Numbered from the stretch's first letter, positions 38,482-47,870 are shown. The stretch is DNA of 64,000 nt from Acinetobacter tandoii DSM 14970 = CIP 107469 (GCF_000400735.1 NZ_KE007367.1:300672-364671), one strand, 5' to 3'. A program made the numbers and translations. The notes: a model not told the origin generated them from the sequence alone.

Positions 38482-39921
38482 TTGAAACGGTTTTTCGTCA
38501 TTGGTAGTTTGTGTGCAATGGCTCATATCGCATGGGCTGATACAGCGCACTTTTCATCTTCTCCTCAGTTTAATGTTCCCGAAATTGGAAGTGGGATAGG
38601 CTTAATTGATCGCCAAAATGAAAAAATGATTGGTGAAAAAGTCTATCGTGAAGTGCAGCATCAATTACCTATTGCGCATAATACGTGGCTTGAAGACCAG
38701 CTTTTATCAGTATTTTCAAATATTTTAAGTCAAACTCAGTTGGGGCAGCCCATTGGTTTGGTTCTGGTTAATGATGCTCAAATTAATGCTTTTGCTGTGC
38801 CTGGGGGCTTATTTGCTTTAAATACAGGCATGATTACTTCTGCGCGCAATATGGATGAAATTGCAGGGGTGATGGCACATGAAATTGCGCATGTTACACA
38901 ACGACATTACAGTCGTTCCCAAGATGCATTTAAAGGGCAGAGTCTATTGGCTTTAGCGGGTATTATTGTTGGGGCTTTGGTGGCTTCACAGGCAGACGGC
39001 AATGCTGGGGCTGCGGTGATGATGGGTTCTCAAGCTGCGTTAATGGATCAACAACTGACGTACAGTCGAAATCAAGAGCGTGAAGCTGATCGTATAGGTA
39101 TGCAGTATATGTATGCTGCGGGCTATAACCCACAAAGCATGGCAGATTACTTTGAGGTGATGCACCGAGCAACCAGTCGAGTCAGTTTCTTGCCAGATTT
39201 TTGGTTAACCCATCCCTTAACTACAGAGCGTATGAGTGAAGCGCGTTTACGTGCGAATCAGTTACCTCAAGTTAAAGGCAGTATGCGTGATGAAAATTTT
39301 GAAATTTTAAAATGGTATACTTTAGTTATTACCAATCAAGCGACTGAATTACAATTGCAAACCCTTGCAAAACAAGGAAGCTTTGCAGGAGAGTTGGCTT
39401 TAGCGGCGTTTTATAATCAGCAGGGTGATTATGTATTGGCACAAGCACAGCTCAATCAGCTCAAAAAACAAAATAAGTTACATAATTTACTGACTTTAAT
39501 TCAAACAGATGTTTATCTTGGTCAAAATAAATTAGATGATGCTTATCAGGCGATCGCATCATCCGCGCGAATTATGCCTGAGAATCGTGCTTTGGCATAT
39601 AAACTGGCAGAAGTATTGATTCGTCAAAAGCAACCCGCACAAGCCACTAACTTAGTGCAAAATTTTGTGAATCAAAACCCACGTGATATTACGGGATGGA
39701 ACTTACTACAACAGTCTGCGAATATTGATGTGGCTTCACCACTCCGAGTAGTGAATGTATTGCGTTATCGTGCTGAAGTTGAGTATTGGAGTGGCTTGGA
39801 AGAAGGTGCAATAAAATCATTATTGCATGCACAGCGCTTGGCAAAGGATAATGTTGCAATGTCCGCACAGTTAAAACAGCGTATTGATCAAATGCAAAAG
39901 GAGCGTCAGCTCAGAATTTAG
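38482..39921 (+). CDS. M48 metalloprotease with TPR region, BepA-like
   Basis: A 479-residue periplasmic zinc protease resembling BepA/YfgC, which assists or degrades outer-membrane proteins such as LptD. It has a signal peptide (MKRFFVIGSLCAMAHIAWA), the intact zinc motif HEIAH at residues 133-137 (contrast the degenerate gene at 34,760), the third ligand region QEREADRIGMQYM and a C-terminal TPR part from about residue 300 (DDAYQAIASSARIMPENRALAYKLAEVLIR). The start is a TTG; no upstream ATG is available in frame after the preceding gene. Confidence 0.88.
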   Translation: MKRFFVIGSLCAMAHIAWADTAHFSSSPQFNVPEIGSGIGLIDRQNEKMIGEKVYREVQHQLPIAHNTWLEDQLLSVFSNILSQTQLGQPIGLVLVNDAQINAFAVPGGLFALNTGMITSARNMDEIAGVMAHEIAHVTQRHYSRSQDAFKGQSLLALAGIIVGALVASQADGNAGAAVMMGSQAALMDQQLTYSRNQEREADRIGMQYMYAAGYNPQSMADYFEVMHRATSRVSFLPDFWLTHPLTTERMSEARLRANQLPQVKGSMRDENFEILKWYTLVITNQATELQLQTLAKQGSFAGELALAAFYNQQGDYVLAQAQLNQLKKQNKLHNLLTLIQTDVYLGQNKLDDAYQAIASSARIMPENRALAYKLAEVLIRQKQPAQATNLVQNFVNQNPRDITGWNLLQQSANIDVASPLRVVNVLRYRAEVEYWSGLEEGAIKSLLHAQRLAKDNVAMSAQLKQRIDQMQKERQLRI

Positions 39922-39964
39922 TGTATGAATAGATTATAAATTATAAGAATAATAGGAGGATAAA

Positions 39965-40330
39965 ATGATAGAGGGGCAGTGTTTATGCGGTACAGTCAGT
40001 TACCGATATCATGGGGAAATTGAGAAATCAATTTTATGTTACTGCCAGCATTGTCAAAAAGCCCAAGGGGGTTTTGCTGGTTGGAATAGCCCATTGCAGA
40101 AGTCGTTGTTTGAAATTGTACGTGGTGTGAAAGTCCTAAAAGAGTATTTCCATAGCCCGAACAAAGCTCGTGTTTTTTGTCAGGAATGTGGAAGCCCAAT
40201 TTTTTCCTATCGTGTAGATTTGCCAGATATTATCCGGCTAAGACTGGGTACGGTCACTGTAGGACAAATACCCCTACCAACTGAAGAAGCATATAAGCAA
40301 TATAAGCCTGAATTTATTCAAATTAAATAA
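39965..40330 (+). CDS. GFA / CENP-V-type zinc protein
   Basis: A 121-residue protein of the Gfa family (glutathione-dependent formaldehyde-activating enzyme fold). The zinc cysteines are seen in QCLCGTVSY, CYCQHCQKAQGG and FCQECGSP. Its ATG has an excellent AGGAGGATAAA site. Few of these proteins have proven glutathione-formaldehyde activity, so substrate is left open. Confidence 0.88.
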   Translation: MIEGQCLCGTVSYRYHGEIEKSILCYCQHCQKAQGGFAGWNSPLQKSLFEIVRGVKVLKEYFHSPNKARVFCQECGSPIFSYRVDLPDIIRLRLGTVTVGQIPLPTEEAYKQYKPEFIQIK

Positions 40331-40401
40331 ACGATGCTAGTTTTGCTATAATAGGCGCTGTATGATGGCGGTCAATCATGTTTTGATTTTTAATGGTTCA
40401 C

Positions 40402-40767
40402 ATGAAGAATAAAGTTCAATTTTTAGCAGCACTTTGGCTTGCTGTTTCTTGTGGTTCGGCTTTTGCGAGTGTCGAAGATTATGTGGTTACGGTGGATAAA
40501 ATTAATCGTAATTACAAAGCGGATATTCGACAGTTCTTTGCGCAACTTAATCCGCAGCAAACTAGTTTTACTGCTGAACAGCAAATGCGATATTGTGGAA
40601 TTATGGGGCGTTATGTAGATCAGCTATATATAGCGGCGGATAAGAATAGAAGTTCGCTTGATGCGCAATATCGAAATTTAACTAAACAAGATGTGATTCA
40701 ACAAGTAATGTCATCGAAAGAAATGATGATTTTGAAGAAATATAATGTGCAGTGTAATTTGACTTAA
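40402..40767 (+). CDS. Small exported protein, function unknown
   Basis: A 121-residue protein with a signal peptide (MKNKVQFLAALWLAVSCGSAFA) and a short helical mature part containing two cysteines (MRYCGIMG and NVQCNLT at the C-terminus) that could pair in the periplasm. The frame is open from an ATG three codons earlier (40393); I prefer the second because it gives a standard signal peptide. No family recognised. Confidence 0.68.
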   Translation: MKNKVQFLAALWLAVSCGSAFASVEDYVVTVDKINRNYKADIRQFFAQLNPQQTSFTAEQQMRYCGIMGRYVDQLYIAADKNRSSLDAQYRNLTKQDVIQQVMSSKEMMILKKYNVQCNLT

Positions 40768-40836
40768 ATGCTGTTATCTAAGAACTGTCTTATTGTTAAG
40801 GCAGTTCAACGATAAAGAAAGAATATTTTTGAAAGA

Positions 40837-41283
40837 TTAAGCGAGTTTCGCTTTGATTTTAGCAGAAACGAGAGCAGGATCGGCGCGCCCGGCTATGAGC
40901 GGACGCAGAGAGTTCATCACCTTACCCATATCTTTCATGCTAGTAGCTTCTTGAGCAGTAATTGTTTGCTCAATGATAGAATCAAGCTCTTCCTCAGTCA
41001 TAGCTTCTGGTAGAAATTGAGATAAAACGTCAATTTCGGCTTGTTCTTTACTAGCTAAATCATCACGACCAGCGCCTTCAAAGGCTTTGATCGATTCTTT
41101 ACGTTGCTTTATTTGCTTTTCAATGACCGCAAGAGTTTGAGCGTCGTCAAGCTCTTTGCGCTCATCGACTTCGATTTGCTTGATTGCTGCTTGTAGACTA
41201 CGAATGACCGTTAACTTATCCATTTCTTTAGCACGCATAGTGGCTTTTAAAACTTCAGTTATTTGGTTTTTTAAAGTAGTCAT
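40837..41283 (-). CDS. yqeY: GatB/YqeY-domain protein
   Basis: A 148-residue all-helical protein of the YqeY family related to the tail domain of GatB. It shows TLKNQITEVLKATMRAKEMDKLTVIRSL, IKQRKESIKAFEGAGRDDLA and QFLPEAMTEEELD. The domain binds tRNA in GatB; the free-standing form has no firm role. It follows rpsU by 37 bases on the same strand, a conserved proteobacterial pairing. Confidence 0.93.
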   Translation of the reverse strand: MTTLKNQITEVLKATMRAKEMDKLTVIRSLQAAIKQIEVDERKELDDAQTLAVIEKQIKQRKESIKAFEGAGRDDLASKEQAEIDVLSQFLPEAMTEEELDSIIEQTITAQEATSMKDMGKVMNSLRPLIAGRADPALVSAKIKAKLA

Positions 41284-41320
41284 TTATTTTTCCAAGTCGT
41301 CAATCAATCACAAATTAATC

Positions 41321-41536
41321 TTAGTAAAGGCGTGTAGTACGAACTGATTCGCGCGCCAATTTCTTTTGGTAGCGCTTAACAGCAGCAGCTTTTTTGCGCT
41401 TACGTTCTTGAGTTGGTTTCTCATAGAATTCGCGCTTACGAACGTCAGCTAAAACACCTGCTTTTTCGCAAGAACGTTTGAAACGACGGATAGCTACGTC
41501 TACTGGTTCGCCTTCTTTCAATTTAACTTGTGGCAT
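41321..41536 (-). CDS. rpsU: 30S ribosomal protein S21
   Basis: A 71-residue basic ribosomal protein ([27 protein letters not shown], with [23 protein letters not shown]) that assists translation initiation at the 30S platform. Good GAGGATTC ribosome site. It is divergent from tsaD and leads yqeY, an arrangement common in gammaproteobacteria, where dnaG and rpoD often follow; those genes are not here. Confidence 0.98.
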
Positions 41537-41613
41537 GAAGAATCCTCATTAAGTTATGGATAAGATCTCAGCTTGATTGCCTTGATCACAAGTGAAGGTC
41601 AGTATTTTACTCA

Positions 41614-41641
41614 TTTACATCTCATACCACAAGTCTATAAT
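41614..41641 (+). promoter_or_regulatory. Sigma-70 promoter for tsaD
   Basis: TTTACA, a 16-base spacer and a perfect TATAAT lie about 40 bases upstream of the tsaD ATG, in the divergent rpsU-tsaD gap. Confidence 0.65.
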
Positions 41642-41681
41642 AGGTTTCGCTTTAGATTTGATATAGGTTGTAGGCAGTTTA

Positions 41682-42698
41682 ATGATCGTTTTAGGCTTAG
41701 AAACATCGTGTGACGAAACAGGTTTGGCACTGTATGACAGTGAAAACGGCTTACGCGGGCAAGTTTTGTATAGTCAGATTAAACTGCATGCAGAATATGG
41801 TGGGGTCGTACCAGAATTGGCTTCGCGTGACCATGTACGCAAATTAATCCCATTATTAAATCAATTGCTTTCGGACAGTGGCGTTAAAAAATCCGAAATT
41901 GATGCGGTTGCGTATACACGTGGGCCAGGATTAATGGGCGCGCTCATGACAGGCGCTTTGTTTGGTCGAACTTTGGCTTTTGCTTTAAATAAACCTGCTA
42001 TTGGTGTGCATCATATGGAAGGGCATATGTTGGCACCGTTACTCTCTGCGACACCGCCTGAATTTCCTTTTGTTGCACTGTTAGTGTCTGGTGGGCATTC
42101 TCAGTTAATGGCAGCCTATGGCATTGGGCAGTATGAATTGCTCGGCGAGTCTATTGATGATGCTGCGGGTGAAGCCTTTGATAAAGTGGCGAAAATGATG
42201 GGTTTACCATATCCAGGTGGTCCAAATATTTCTAAACTGGCAGAGCAGGGTGATCCAAACGCATTTGCTTTCCCTCGCCCAATGTTGCATCAGGGCTTAG
42301 AGTTTTCATTTAGTGGTTTAAAAACAGCTGTATCTGTACAAATGAAAAAATTGGGTGATGAGAACCGTGATGCTGATATTGCTGCAAGTTTCCAAGAAGC
42401 GATTGTGGATACTTTAGTTAAAAAATCCGTTAAAGCATTAAAACAAACAGGTTTAAAGCGTTTAGTGATTGCCGGTGGTGTTAGTGCGAATAAGCGTTTA
42501 CGCGAACGTTTAGAAGCTGATTTGGTGAAGATACGTGCTCAAGTGTATTATGCAGAACCTGCACTTTGTACGGACAACGGTGCCATGATCGCATTTGCAG
42601 GCTATCAGCGTCTAAAAGCAGGGCAACAGGATGGATTGGCGGTAACTACGACACCGCGCTGGCCGATGACAGAGTTAAGTAATCCTGCGGACATTTAA
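41682..42698 (+). CDS. tsaD: tRNA N6-threonylcarbamoyladenosine transferase TsaD
   Basis: Transfers the threonylcarbamoyl group to A37 of ANN-decoding tRNAs, with TsaB and TsaE. The 338-residue ASKHA-fold protein has the metal motif HMEGH (His111, His115), the N-terminal [18 protein letters not shown] and the C-terminal [15 protein letters not shown]. It is divergent from rpsU with its own promoter and is closed by a strong terminator. Confidence 0.97.
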   Translation: MIVLGLETSCDETGLALYDSENGLRGQVLYSQIKLHAEYGGVVPELASRDHVRKLIPLLNQLLSDSGVKKSEIDAVAYTRGPGLMGALMTGALFGRTLAFALNKPAIGVHHMEGHMLAPLLSATPPEFPFVALLVSGGHSQLMAAYGIGQYELLGESIDDAAGEAFDKVAKMMGLPYPGGPNISKLAEQGDPNAFAFPRPMLHQGLEFSFSGLKTAVSVQMKKLGDENRDADIAASFQEAIVDTLVKKSVKALKQTGLKRLVIAGGVSANKRLRERLEADLVKIRAQVYYAEPALCTDNGAMIAFAGYQRLKAGQQDGLAVTTTPRWPMTELSNPADI

Positions 42699-42729
42699 AT
42701 CGTCTTAATCAAATTGTGTAGTAATAAAA

Positions 42730-42757
42730 AAAGCCCGACATCCTGTTGGGCTTTTTC
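42730..42757 (+). terminator. Rho-independent terminator of tsaD
   Basis: AAGCCCGACA / TGTTGGGCTT with a TCC loop, flanked by A- and T-runs. Confidence 0.92.
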
Positions 42758-42768
42758 GTATGGGGTAT

Positions 42769-42891
42769 TTAGTATAACTCCTGTCGTACCTCACGTCCGA
42801 GTGCTGACTTTATCATTGTTGTTTTGAGTTTTTGGAACATCATGTTCTCTATGACTTTATAATATAAATCTTGTGGTGAATGGTATAGCGA
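42769..42891 (-). pseudogene. Possible C-terminal gene remnant, family unknown
   Basis: On the minus strand 40 codons are open between stops and end in IKSALGREVRQELY, a protein-like composition unusual for an A/T-rich gap. A short version starting MMFQKLKTTM (24 residues) is also possible. There is a weak AGAGAAC leader. It could be a tiny gene, the tail of a decayed gene or chance; I do not recognise a family. Confidence 0.25.
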
Positions 42892-42952
42892 TTATCTGCC
42901 TGAATAGGTGTAAGCAGAAGCTCATAGAGTTGTAATACACTTACCCCTAGGG

Positions 42953-42961
42953 TTATCCACA
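42953..42961 (+). promoter_or_regulatory. Single perfect DnaA-box sequence
   Basis: TTATCCACA, the consensus DnaA box. Only one copy was noticed here, without an AT-rich unwinding array or neighbouring dnaA/dnaN/gidA genes, so it is not an origin. It could be a titration or regulatory site, or chance. Confidence 0.35.
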
Positions 42962-43240
42962 GAAATTGCGGATAAAATTAAGGGTTCTAAGTGTTGATTT
43001 ACCTAGTGTTATTGAATTTTAGTATGTTTTTTGATCTATCTGGAGTGTTGAAAGTAAGAATACTGCTGATAAGAAGTAGATGATCTAAAATATAAATAAT
43101 TTTTTCATGTGATATATTTGCGGTGAGTTAAATTAAGTTGTGAGTGAGTTCATGTTTAGATAACTGTCAATTTTATAAGAGTTATTTTAATTTTGCGTAT
43201 AATCAACTAGATTTAATTCATGATGTTTAAATGTTAAAAA

Positions 43241-44368
43241 ATGAGTATTAAAAATATTTTATTCAAAGTAACTGTTTTACCTATATTGCTTGCTATTAGT
43301 CCAACTTTTACCAAATTTATAATCTTTAAGTACACATCAATATTCGCTAATCGAGGGCATGCAAATGCCCAGTATAATTTGGGAACACTTTATCAGGTTG
43401 GTCAAGGTGTACCTCAAAACTATAAGGAAGCAGTTAAATGGTTTAGAAAGGCGGCTATTCAAGGTAATGATTCGGCTCAGTACAATCTTGGAGTAATGTA
43501 TCAGAAGGGGCAAGGTGTAGAGCAGAACTATGAAAAAGCTTTTGAGTGGTTTAGCAAGGCTGCGATTAAAGGGATTGATACAGCACAGTTTAACCTTGGA
43601 TTAATGTATCAAAAGGGTCAAGGTGTAGAGCAGAACTATGAAAAAGCATTTAAATGGTTTGGCAAAGCTGCTGCACAAGGAGATACTGAAGCGCAAAATA
43701 ACTTAGGTTGGATGTATCAGCATGGTGAAGGCACGTTACAAAACTATGAAAAAGCCTTTGAATGGTTGAGTAAGGCTGCAGCAAAGGGGAGCTCTTTAGC
43801 ACAAACTAACCTTGGCTGGATGTATCAGCAAGGTCAAGGAGTTATTCGAAATTATACTCAGGCATTGGAATGGTATCGCAAGGCAGCTAAACAGGGCGTT
43901 ACAAAGGCGCAATATAATATTGGAAGGATGTATCTGAATGGTGAAGGTGTGACCCAGAGTGATACGAAAGCCTTTGAATGGATTCATAAGGCTGCTCTTC
44001 AGGGAGATATGGATGCACAAAATCACCTTGGAGTAATGTTTGTTACGGGTCAAGGTATTTCTCAAAGCAATATGAATGCATTTGAATGGTTTAGTACTGC
44101 AGCGGCTCAGGGATGTGCTAGTGCGCAAACTAACCTTGGCTCAATGTACTACCAAGGTCTTGGCATAATTCAATGTTATGAGAAAGCGTTTGAATGGCTT
44201 AGTAAGGCCGCTGAACAGGAGGATATGAGCGCTCAATATAGCCTAGGTACTATGTATGACAACGGCTATGGAGTTGTCAAAAATATTGTCTTGGCAAAAG
44301 AATGGTATTCAAAAGCCGCGAATAATGGTCATGCCCAAGCCCAATTGGTACTTGATGAAATGCAATAA
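43241..44368 (+). CDS. Sel1-repeat (SLR) protein
   Basis: A 375-residue protein made of an N-terminal hydrophobic segment (about residues 8-30) and nine complete Sel1-like repeats of 36 residues plus a partial tenth, each of the form AQxNLGxMYxxGxGVxQNYxKAFEWxxKAAxxG. Such alpha/alpha solenoids mediate protein-protein contacts, often at the cell envelope. No cleavage site is obvious, so it is likely membrane-anchored. Repeats 2 and 3 are very alike at the DNA level, suggesting recent duplication. There is no adjacent partner gene; the role is unknown. Confidence 0.88.
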   Translation: MSIKNILFKVTVLPILLAISPTFTKFIIFKYTSIFANRGHANAQYNLGTLYQVGQGVPQNYKEAVKWFRKAAIQGNDSAQYNLGVMYQKGQGVEQNYEKAFEWFSKAAIKGIDTAQFNLGLMYQKGQGVEQNYEKAFKWFGKAAAQGDTEAQNNLGWMYQHGEGTLQNYEKAFEWLSKAAAKGSSLAQTNLGWMYQQGQGVIRNYTQALEWYRKAAKQGVTKAQYNIGRMYLNGEGVTQSDTKAFEWIHKAALQGDMDAQNHLGVMFVTGQGISQSNMNAFEWFSTAAAQGCASAQTNLGSMYYQGLGIIQCYEKAFEWLSKAAEQEDMSAQYSLGTMYDNGYGVVKNIVLAKEWYSKAANNGHAQAQLVLDEMQ

Positions 44369-44428
44369 ATATAGATTTCGCTAATGCACAAATATTTTTT
44401 ATTTATAAGACAATAAACTAAATCGAAT

Positions 44429-44462
44429 AAAAAAGCTCAATTTGAGACAATTGAGCTTTTTT
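44429..44462. terminator. Bidirectional terminator
   Basis: AAAAAAGCTCAATT / AATTGAGCTTTTTT with a 6-base loop between the convergent Sel1 and DUF815 genes. Confidence 0.92.
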
Positions 44463-44487
44463 ATAAATTTAATATAGCGATAAAAAA

Positions 44488-45366
44488 TTAGAGCTGCTGT
44501 AATTGCTGTGAACCTACCCAATGTTTTGAGAATTGATAAGCGGCGCGCCCAGAACGTTGCCCACGTGCCTGACACCATCTCAATGCTTCTGCGTGTACTT
44601 CTTCAGTCATTGGCATTTTTAATTTTGCTAAATAGTGCTCAACGATTTCTAAGTAAAGTGCCTGATCCATAGGATAGAACGACAACCACAAGCCAAAGCG
44701 ATCAGACAACGAAATCTTTTCTTCAACCGCTTCTTGAGGGTGTAGTTCTGTGTATTGAGGAACGTCAACGCGGGTGATGGGTGTATTTTCATGCATAAAC
44801 TCAGGAAGTAAATGACGACGGTTACTGGTGGCGTAAATAATAAAATTACTTGAGCCAGACTGTAATGAGCCATCCAATACACTTTTTAAACTTCGGTAGT
44901 TTTCATCTTCAGCGTTAAATGCTAAATCATCACAATAGACGATAAACTTTTCAGGACGGTTTTGAATAATTTTTTGAATTTCGGGTAATTCTGATAAATC
45001 ATCACGTTCAATTTCAATTAAACGTAAACCTTGATCTTGATATTGGCTTAATAAAGCACGAACAATAGATGACTTACCTGTACCACGTGAGCCTGTCAGT
45101 AATACATCGTTTGCAGGTAATCCATTTAAAAATTGTAGTGTATTTTGAATGACTTTGGCCTTTTGACGCTCAATCCCTTTTAGGTCGTCTAAATCAATTT
45201 TTTTGGGATGGAAAATAGGAATAAGTTCCTTATTTTGCCACTTAAACGCTGGCGCAGAAAAATCAGGTTCTTGTTTCAATGAGGGGAGCGTTTGATGTAA
45301 TTGAGCAAGAACTTGCGAGAGTGATTGTAAAATCGTGTCAGGTAATTCGATAGTTGCCATAGTCAT
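44488..45366 (-). CDS. DUF815 AAA+-like ATPase
   Basis: A 292-residue P-loop ATPase of the DUF815 family. Walker A is LLTGSRGTGKSSIVRALL, Walker B FIVYCDDLAF, with sensor-like YATSNRRHLLPEFM. The C-terminal helical lid contains EALRWCQARGQRSGRAAYQF. The biological role of the family is not established. The first ATG is used; an alternative two codons inside (45360) is equally possible. Confidence 0.88.
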   Translation of the reverse strand: MTMATIELPDTILQSLSQVLAQLHQTLPSLKQEPDFSAPAFKWQNKELIPIFHPKKIDLDDLKGIERQKAKVIQNTLQFLNGLPANDVLLTGSRGTGKSSIVRALLSQYQDQGLRLIEIERDDLSELPEIQKIIQNRPEKFIVYCDDLAFNAEDENYRSLKSVLDGSLQSGSSNFIIYATSNRRHLLPEFMHENTPITRVDVPQYTELHPQEAVEEKISLSDRFGLWLSFYPMDQALYLEIVEHYLAKLKMPMTEEVHAEALRWCQARGQRSGRAAYQFSKHWVGSQQLQQL

Positions 45367-45541
45367 TCAGCTTATAATTACGATAAAGTAGCAAATAAGA
45401 CCAACATCAGCCTTGGTTTTAGACTGTATAGTATTATGACTATGATTGCTAATCGAATCGTAATTCGCTTAAGCCAAATTTTAAAATTGAAAATGAAGAA
45501 GTTAAGTTAATGTATTTAAGCGCAGGTGTTTGAGGGAAGCT

Positions 45542-47056
45542 ATGTTATTTCAAGAATTCATACAGGACATGAATCCACATCAAGCCTATCGTATAAAAAA
45601 GTTAAAACGCCAATTAGAACATGCGGAAAGTTATGCAGAGTGGAAAAGTATTGCGCTCAAAATTGATCAAGAGTCGGGAGCGCAAGAGTGGAAGTATGAT
45701 AACTGCTCGCCTTATTTTGATGCGGAAATGATCTCATATCGTTTGAAATTACTAAAACGCTATCGCTATCAGCACCGAACACGTGACTTAATGTATTTAT
45801 TACGTGAGGGGCTAACCTATGACATTGCCAATATCGCACATCCAATGCTTTTTGCAGCGACGTATGTAGGTACTAAAACTATTATCGAGGACTATATTGA
45901 AGAAGTAAGCGCGAGCTTAGCGTTTATTGCCTCAGAAGCTTGCGAGTGTCTTTCTCATCAAGAGAAAATGGATTTCTTTAAACATTGTGAAAAAGCCTAT
46001 GGACAGCCAGCGTTAATGTTCTCTGGAGGTGCAACTTTAGGTTTGTTTCATACTGGGGTGTGTAAAGCCTTACTTGAGCAGGATTTAATGCCTAAAGTGC
46101 TTTCAGGTTCAAGTGCGGGTGCAATTATGACTGCTATGCTTGGTGTCTCAAATCCTGAAAATATTTCGAAAATATTAAATGGCGAGAACTTTTTTAGTGA
46201 AGCTTTTCATTTTCGAAAGTTGGGTGACTTGTTAAAAGGCAACGGTGGCGTTGCCGATGTGAAGTATTTGAAAAAATTCCTCGTTGAAAATTTAGGCAAT
46301 GTTACTTTTGATGAAGCATTTAAACAGTCAGGGTTATATATTAATGTAGCAGTAGCACCTTACGATGCTTCACAGGAAGCGCGTATTATGAATACCTATA
46401 CTTCACCTGATTTATTGGTGTGGAGTGCGGTATTGGCTTCCTGTGCGGTTCCTATTTTATTTCCGCCTGTTAAGCTCACCAGTAAACGCTATGATGGTGA
46501 ACTTACACCATATATGGCAACGACGCGTTGGGTAGATGGCAGTGTACGGAGCGATTTCCCACAACAGAAAATGGCACGCCTTTATAATTTAAATTACAGT
46601 ATCGCCAGTCAGGTTAACCCACATATTGTGCCATTTATGCAGGATGATGTTTCTCGGTTCAGACGTGATATGTTGAGTTGGCCTGAGCGTATTATTCGTC
46701 GTCAAGGCAAAGTTATCGCTAAGGGTGTGATGGACTTTACGCGTGAACGGGTGGGGAAAGTGCCATCTATACGCCGTTTACTTGATCATGGTTATGGTGT
46801 GGTGGATCAGCGCTATTATGGTGATGTCAATATTATTGGTAGATATAGTCTGCGTCATTATAGTTATATGTTGCAAAATCCTCGTCCACACTTATTTAAG
46901 TTGTTACAACGCGAAGGAGAGCGGGCAACATGGCCCAAAATATCGAGCATTGAAACTCATGCTCGAATTGGGAAAACCATTCAGCACGCTTTAGAGCTTC
47001 TGAATTATCAGCAATTACACCGACAAGAAACACATGTCCAAGTTCATACTGCCTGA
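45542..47056 (+). CDS. Patatin-like phospholipase with DUF3336 domain
   Basis: A 504-residue serine lipase. The N-terminal DUF3336 domain (about residues 10-150; MNPHQAYRIKKLKRQLEHAESYAEWK) also occurs in eukaryotic triacylglycerol lipases. The patatin domain has an oxyanion-type GGATLGLFHTGV, nucleophile Ser191 in GSSAG and catalytic Asp332 in DGS. The ATG preceded by GAGGGAAGC is chosen over a TTG four codons upstream. The last 23 bases overlap the next gene in another frame, so the two are probably co-expressed. Substrate is likely a phospholipid or acylglycerol. Confidence 0.88.
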   Translation: MLFQEFIQDMNPHQAYRIKKLKRQLEHAESYAEWKSIALKIDQESGAQEWKYDNCSPYFDAEMISYRLKLLKRYRYQHRTRDLMYLLREGLTYDIANIAHPMLFAATYVGTKTIIEDYIEEVSASLAFIASEACECLSHQEKMDFFKHCEKAYGQPALMFSGGATLGLFHTGVCKALLEQDLMPKVLSGSSAGAIMTAMLGVSNPENISKILNGENFFSEAFHFRKLGDLLKGNGGVADVKYLKKFLVENLGNVTFDEAFKQSGLYINVAVAPYDASQEARIMNTYTSPDLLVWSAVLASCAVPILFPPVKLTSKRYDGELTPYMATTRWVDGSVRSDFPQQKMARLYNLNYSIASQVNPHIVPFMQDDVSRFRRDMLSWPERIIRRQGKVIAKGVMDFTRERVGKVPSIRRLLDHGYGVVDQRYYGDVNIIGRYSLRHYSYMLQNPRPHLFKLLQREGERATWPKISSIETHARIGKTIQHALELLNYQQLHRQETHVQVHTA

Positions 47057-47870
47057 TTCTAATCATATAGATTGTTTGGAATTAAAAACCAAGACGAACA
47101 GCCTGCGATATGGACGCAGGCTTTATTATTTTCAGTATCAAGAAAAACTTTATTGGTTAAAGATGCAAATGAAACAAGGGCATCATATCTACCAACAAGG
47201 ATTTCAGCATGAATTGGCTTTTTATCAAGAAAGTCTGAACTCTACTTCATTGTCTAGCATCATATTGCCTTGTGACATCGTGCCTAAAGCATTTTTAGCA
47301 TTTAAGGCAGTAGATATTGAAGTCGAGCAATCCTTAGCGCAGATGCTCATTCTGCCTGATGCAGTGCCATACTTTACAGTGGGTGCTCAGACATTGCCGA
47401 TTGCAAGTATTCAGCATTATCTATTACGTGCTTTAGATGCCCTACAGGGATTACATGAAGCAGGATGGATACATGCTGATTTAAAACAGGAGCATTTTGT
47501 AGAATATCAGGGGCAGGTCAAACTGATTGATTTTGAGCAGGTTCAATCTGTTCGCCAACAAGCGATAACTGAAATGAATGCGACGCCACGCTATATGGCA
47601 CCAGAATTATTTCACGGTGAAGTGAAAACAATACAATCCGATATTTATGCTTTAGGCATTATTTTCTATGAATGGCTATCTGGGCAGAAATTATATGCAG
47701 AAAATTATACAGAATGGGCATATTTGCATTGTCAGCGGTTGCAGATTGAATTACCTGAGAAACTTTTAAGTTTTCAATCACTTCTTTCGAAGATGTTGGC
47801 AAAGCATCAAGCCGCAAGATTTGACAATATTTATGCAATAAAACAGGCCTTAGTGTCTGAAATTGCTTAA
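47034..47870 (+). CDS. Atypical protein kinase-like protein
   Basis: A 278-residue protein-kinase-fold protein. A short N-lobe without a glycine-rich loop has a candidate ATP-lysine in YWLKMQ. The catalytic loop reads HADLKQEHF: Asp149 is present but the usual Asn is His154, as in WaaP-type lipopolysaccharide kinases. The metal-binding DFG is DFE (Asp166-Glu168), and a eukaryotic-type APE (189-191) and SDIYALGIIFYEW helix follow. It may phosphorylate a protein or an envelope glycan, or be weakly active. It overlaps the phospholipase gene by 23 bases. Confidence 0.78.
   Translation: MSKFILPDSNHIDCLELKTKTNSLRYGRRLYYFQYQEKLYWLKMQMKQGHHIYQQGFQHELAFYQESLNSTSLSSIILPCDIVPKAFLAFKAVDIEVEQSLAQMLILPDAVPYFTVGAQTLPIASIQHYLLRALDALQGLHEAGWIHADLKQEHFVEYQGQVKLIDFEQVQSVRQQAITEMNATPRYMAPELFHGEVKTIQSDIYALGIIFYEWLSGQKLYAENYTEWAYLHCQRLQIELPEKLLSFQSLLSKMLAKHQAARFDNIYAIKQALVSEIA

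Larger units (their letters stand above)
42699..43240. other. Intergenic region tsaD-Sel1 gene
   Basis: This 542-base gap holds the tsaD terminator, a possible minus-strand gene remnant (listed separately), one perfect DnaA-box sequence and an A/T-rich stretch up to the Sel1 gene. No gene of normal size is supported. Confidence 0.6.

Noticed and set aside
42953-42961. Possible replication origin suggested by the DnaA box
   Set aside because: Only one box, no cluster, no AT-rich repeats and none of the usual origin genes nearby.
43340-44340. CRISPR-like periodic repeat
   Set aside because: The periodicity is 108 bases and in frame; it encodes Sel1 repeats, and no cas genes are present.
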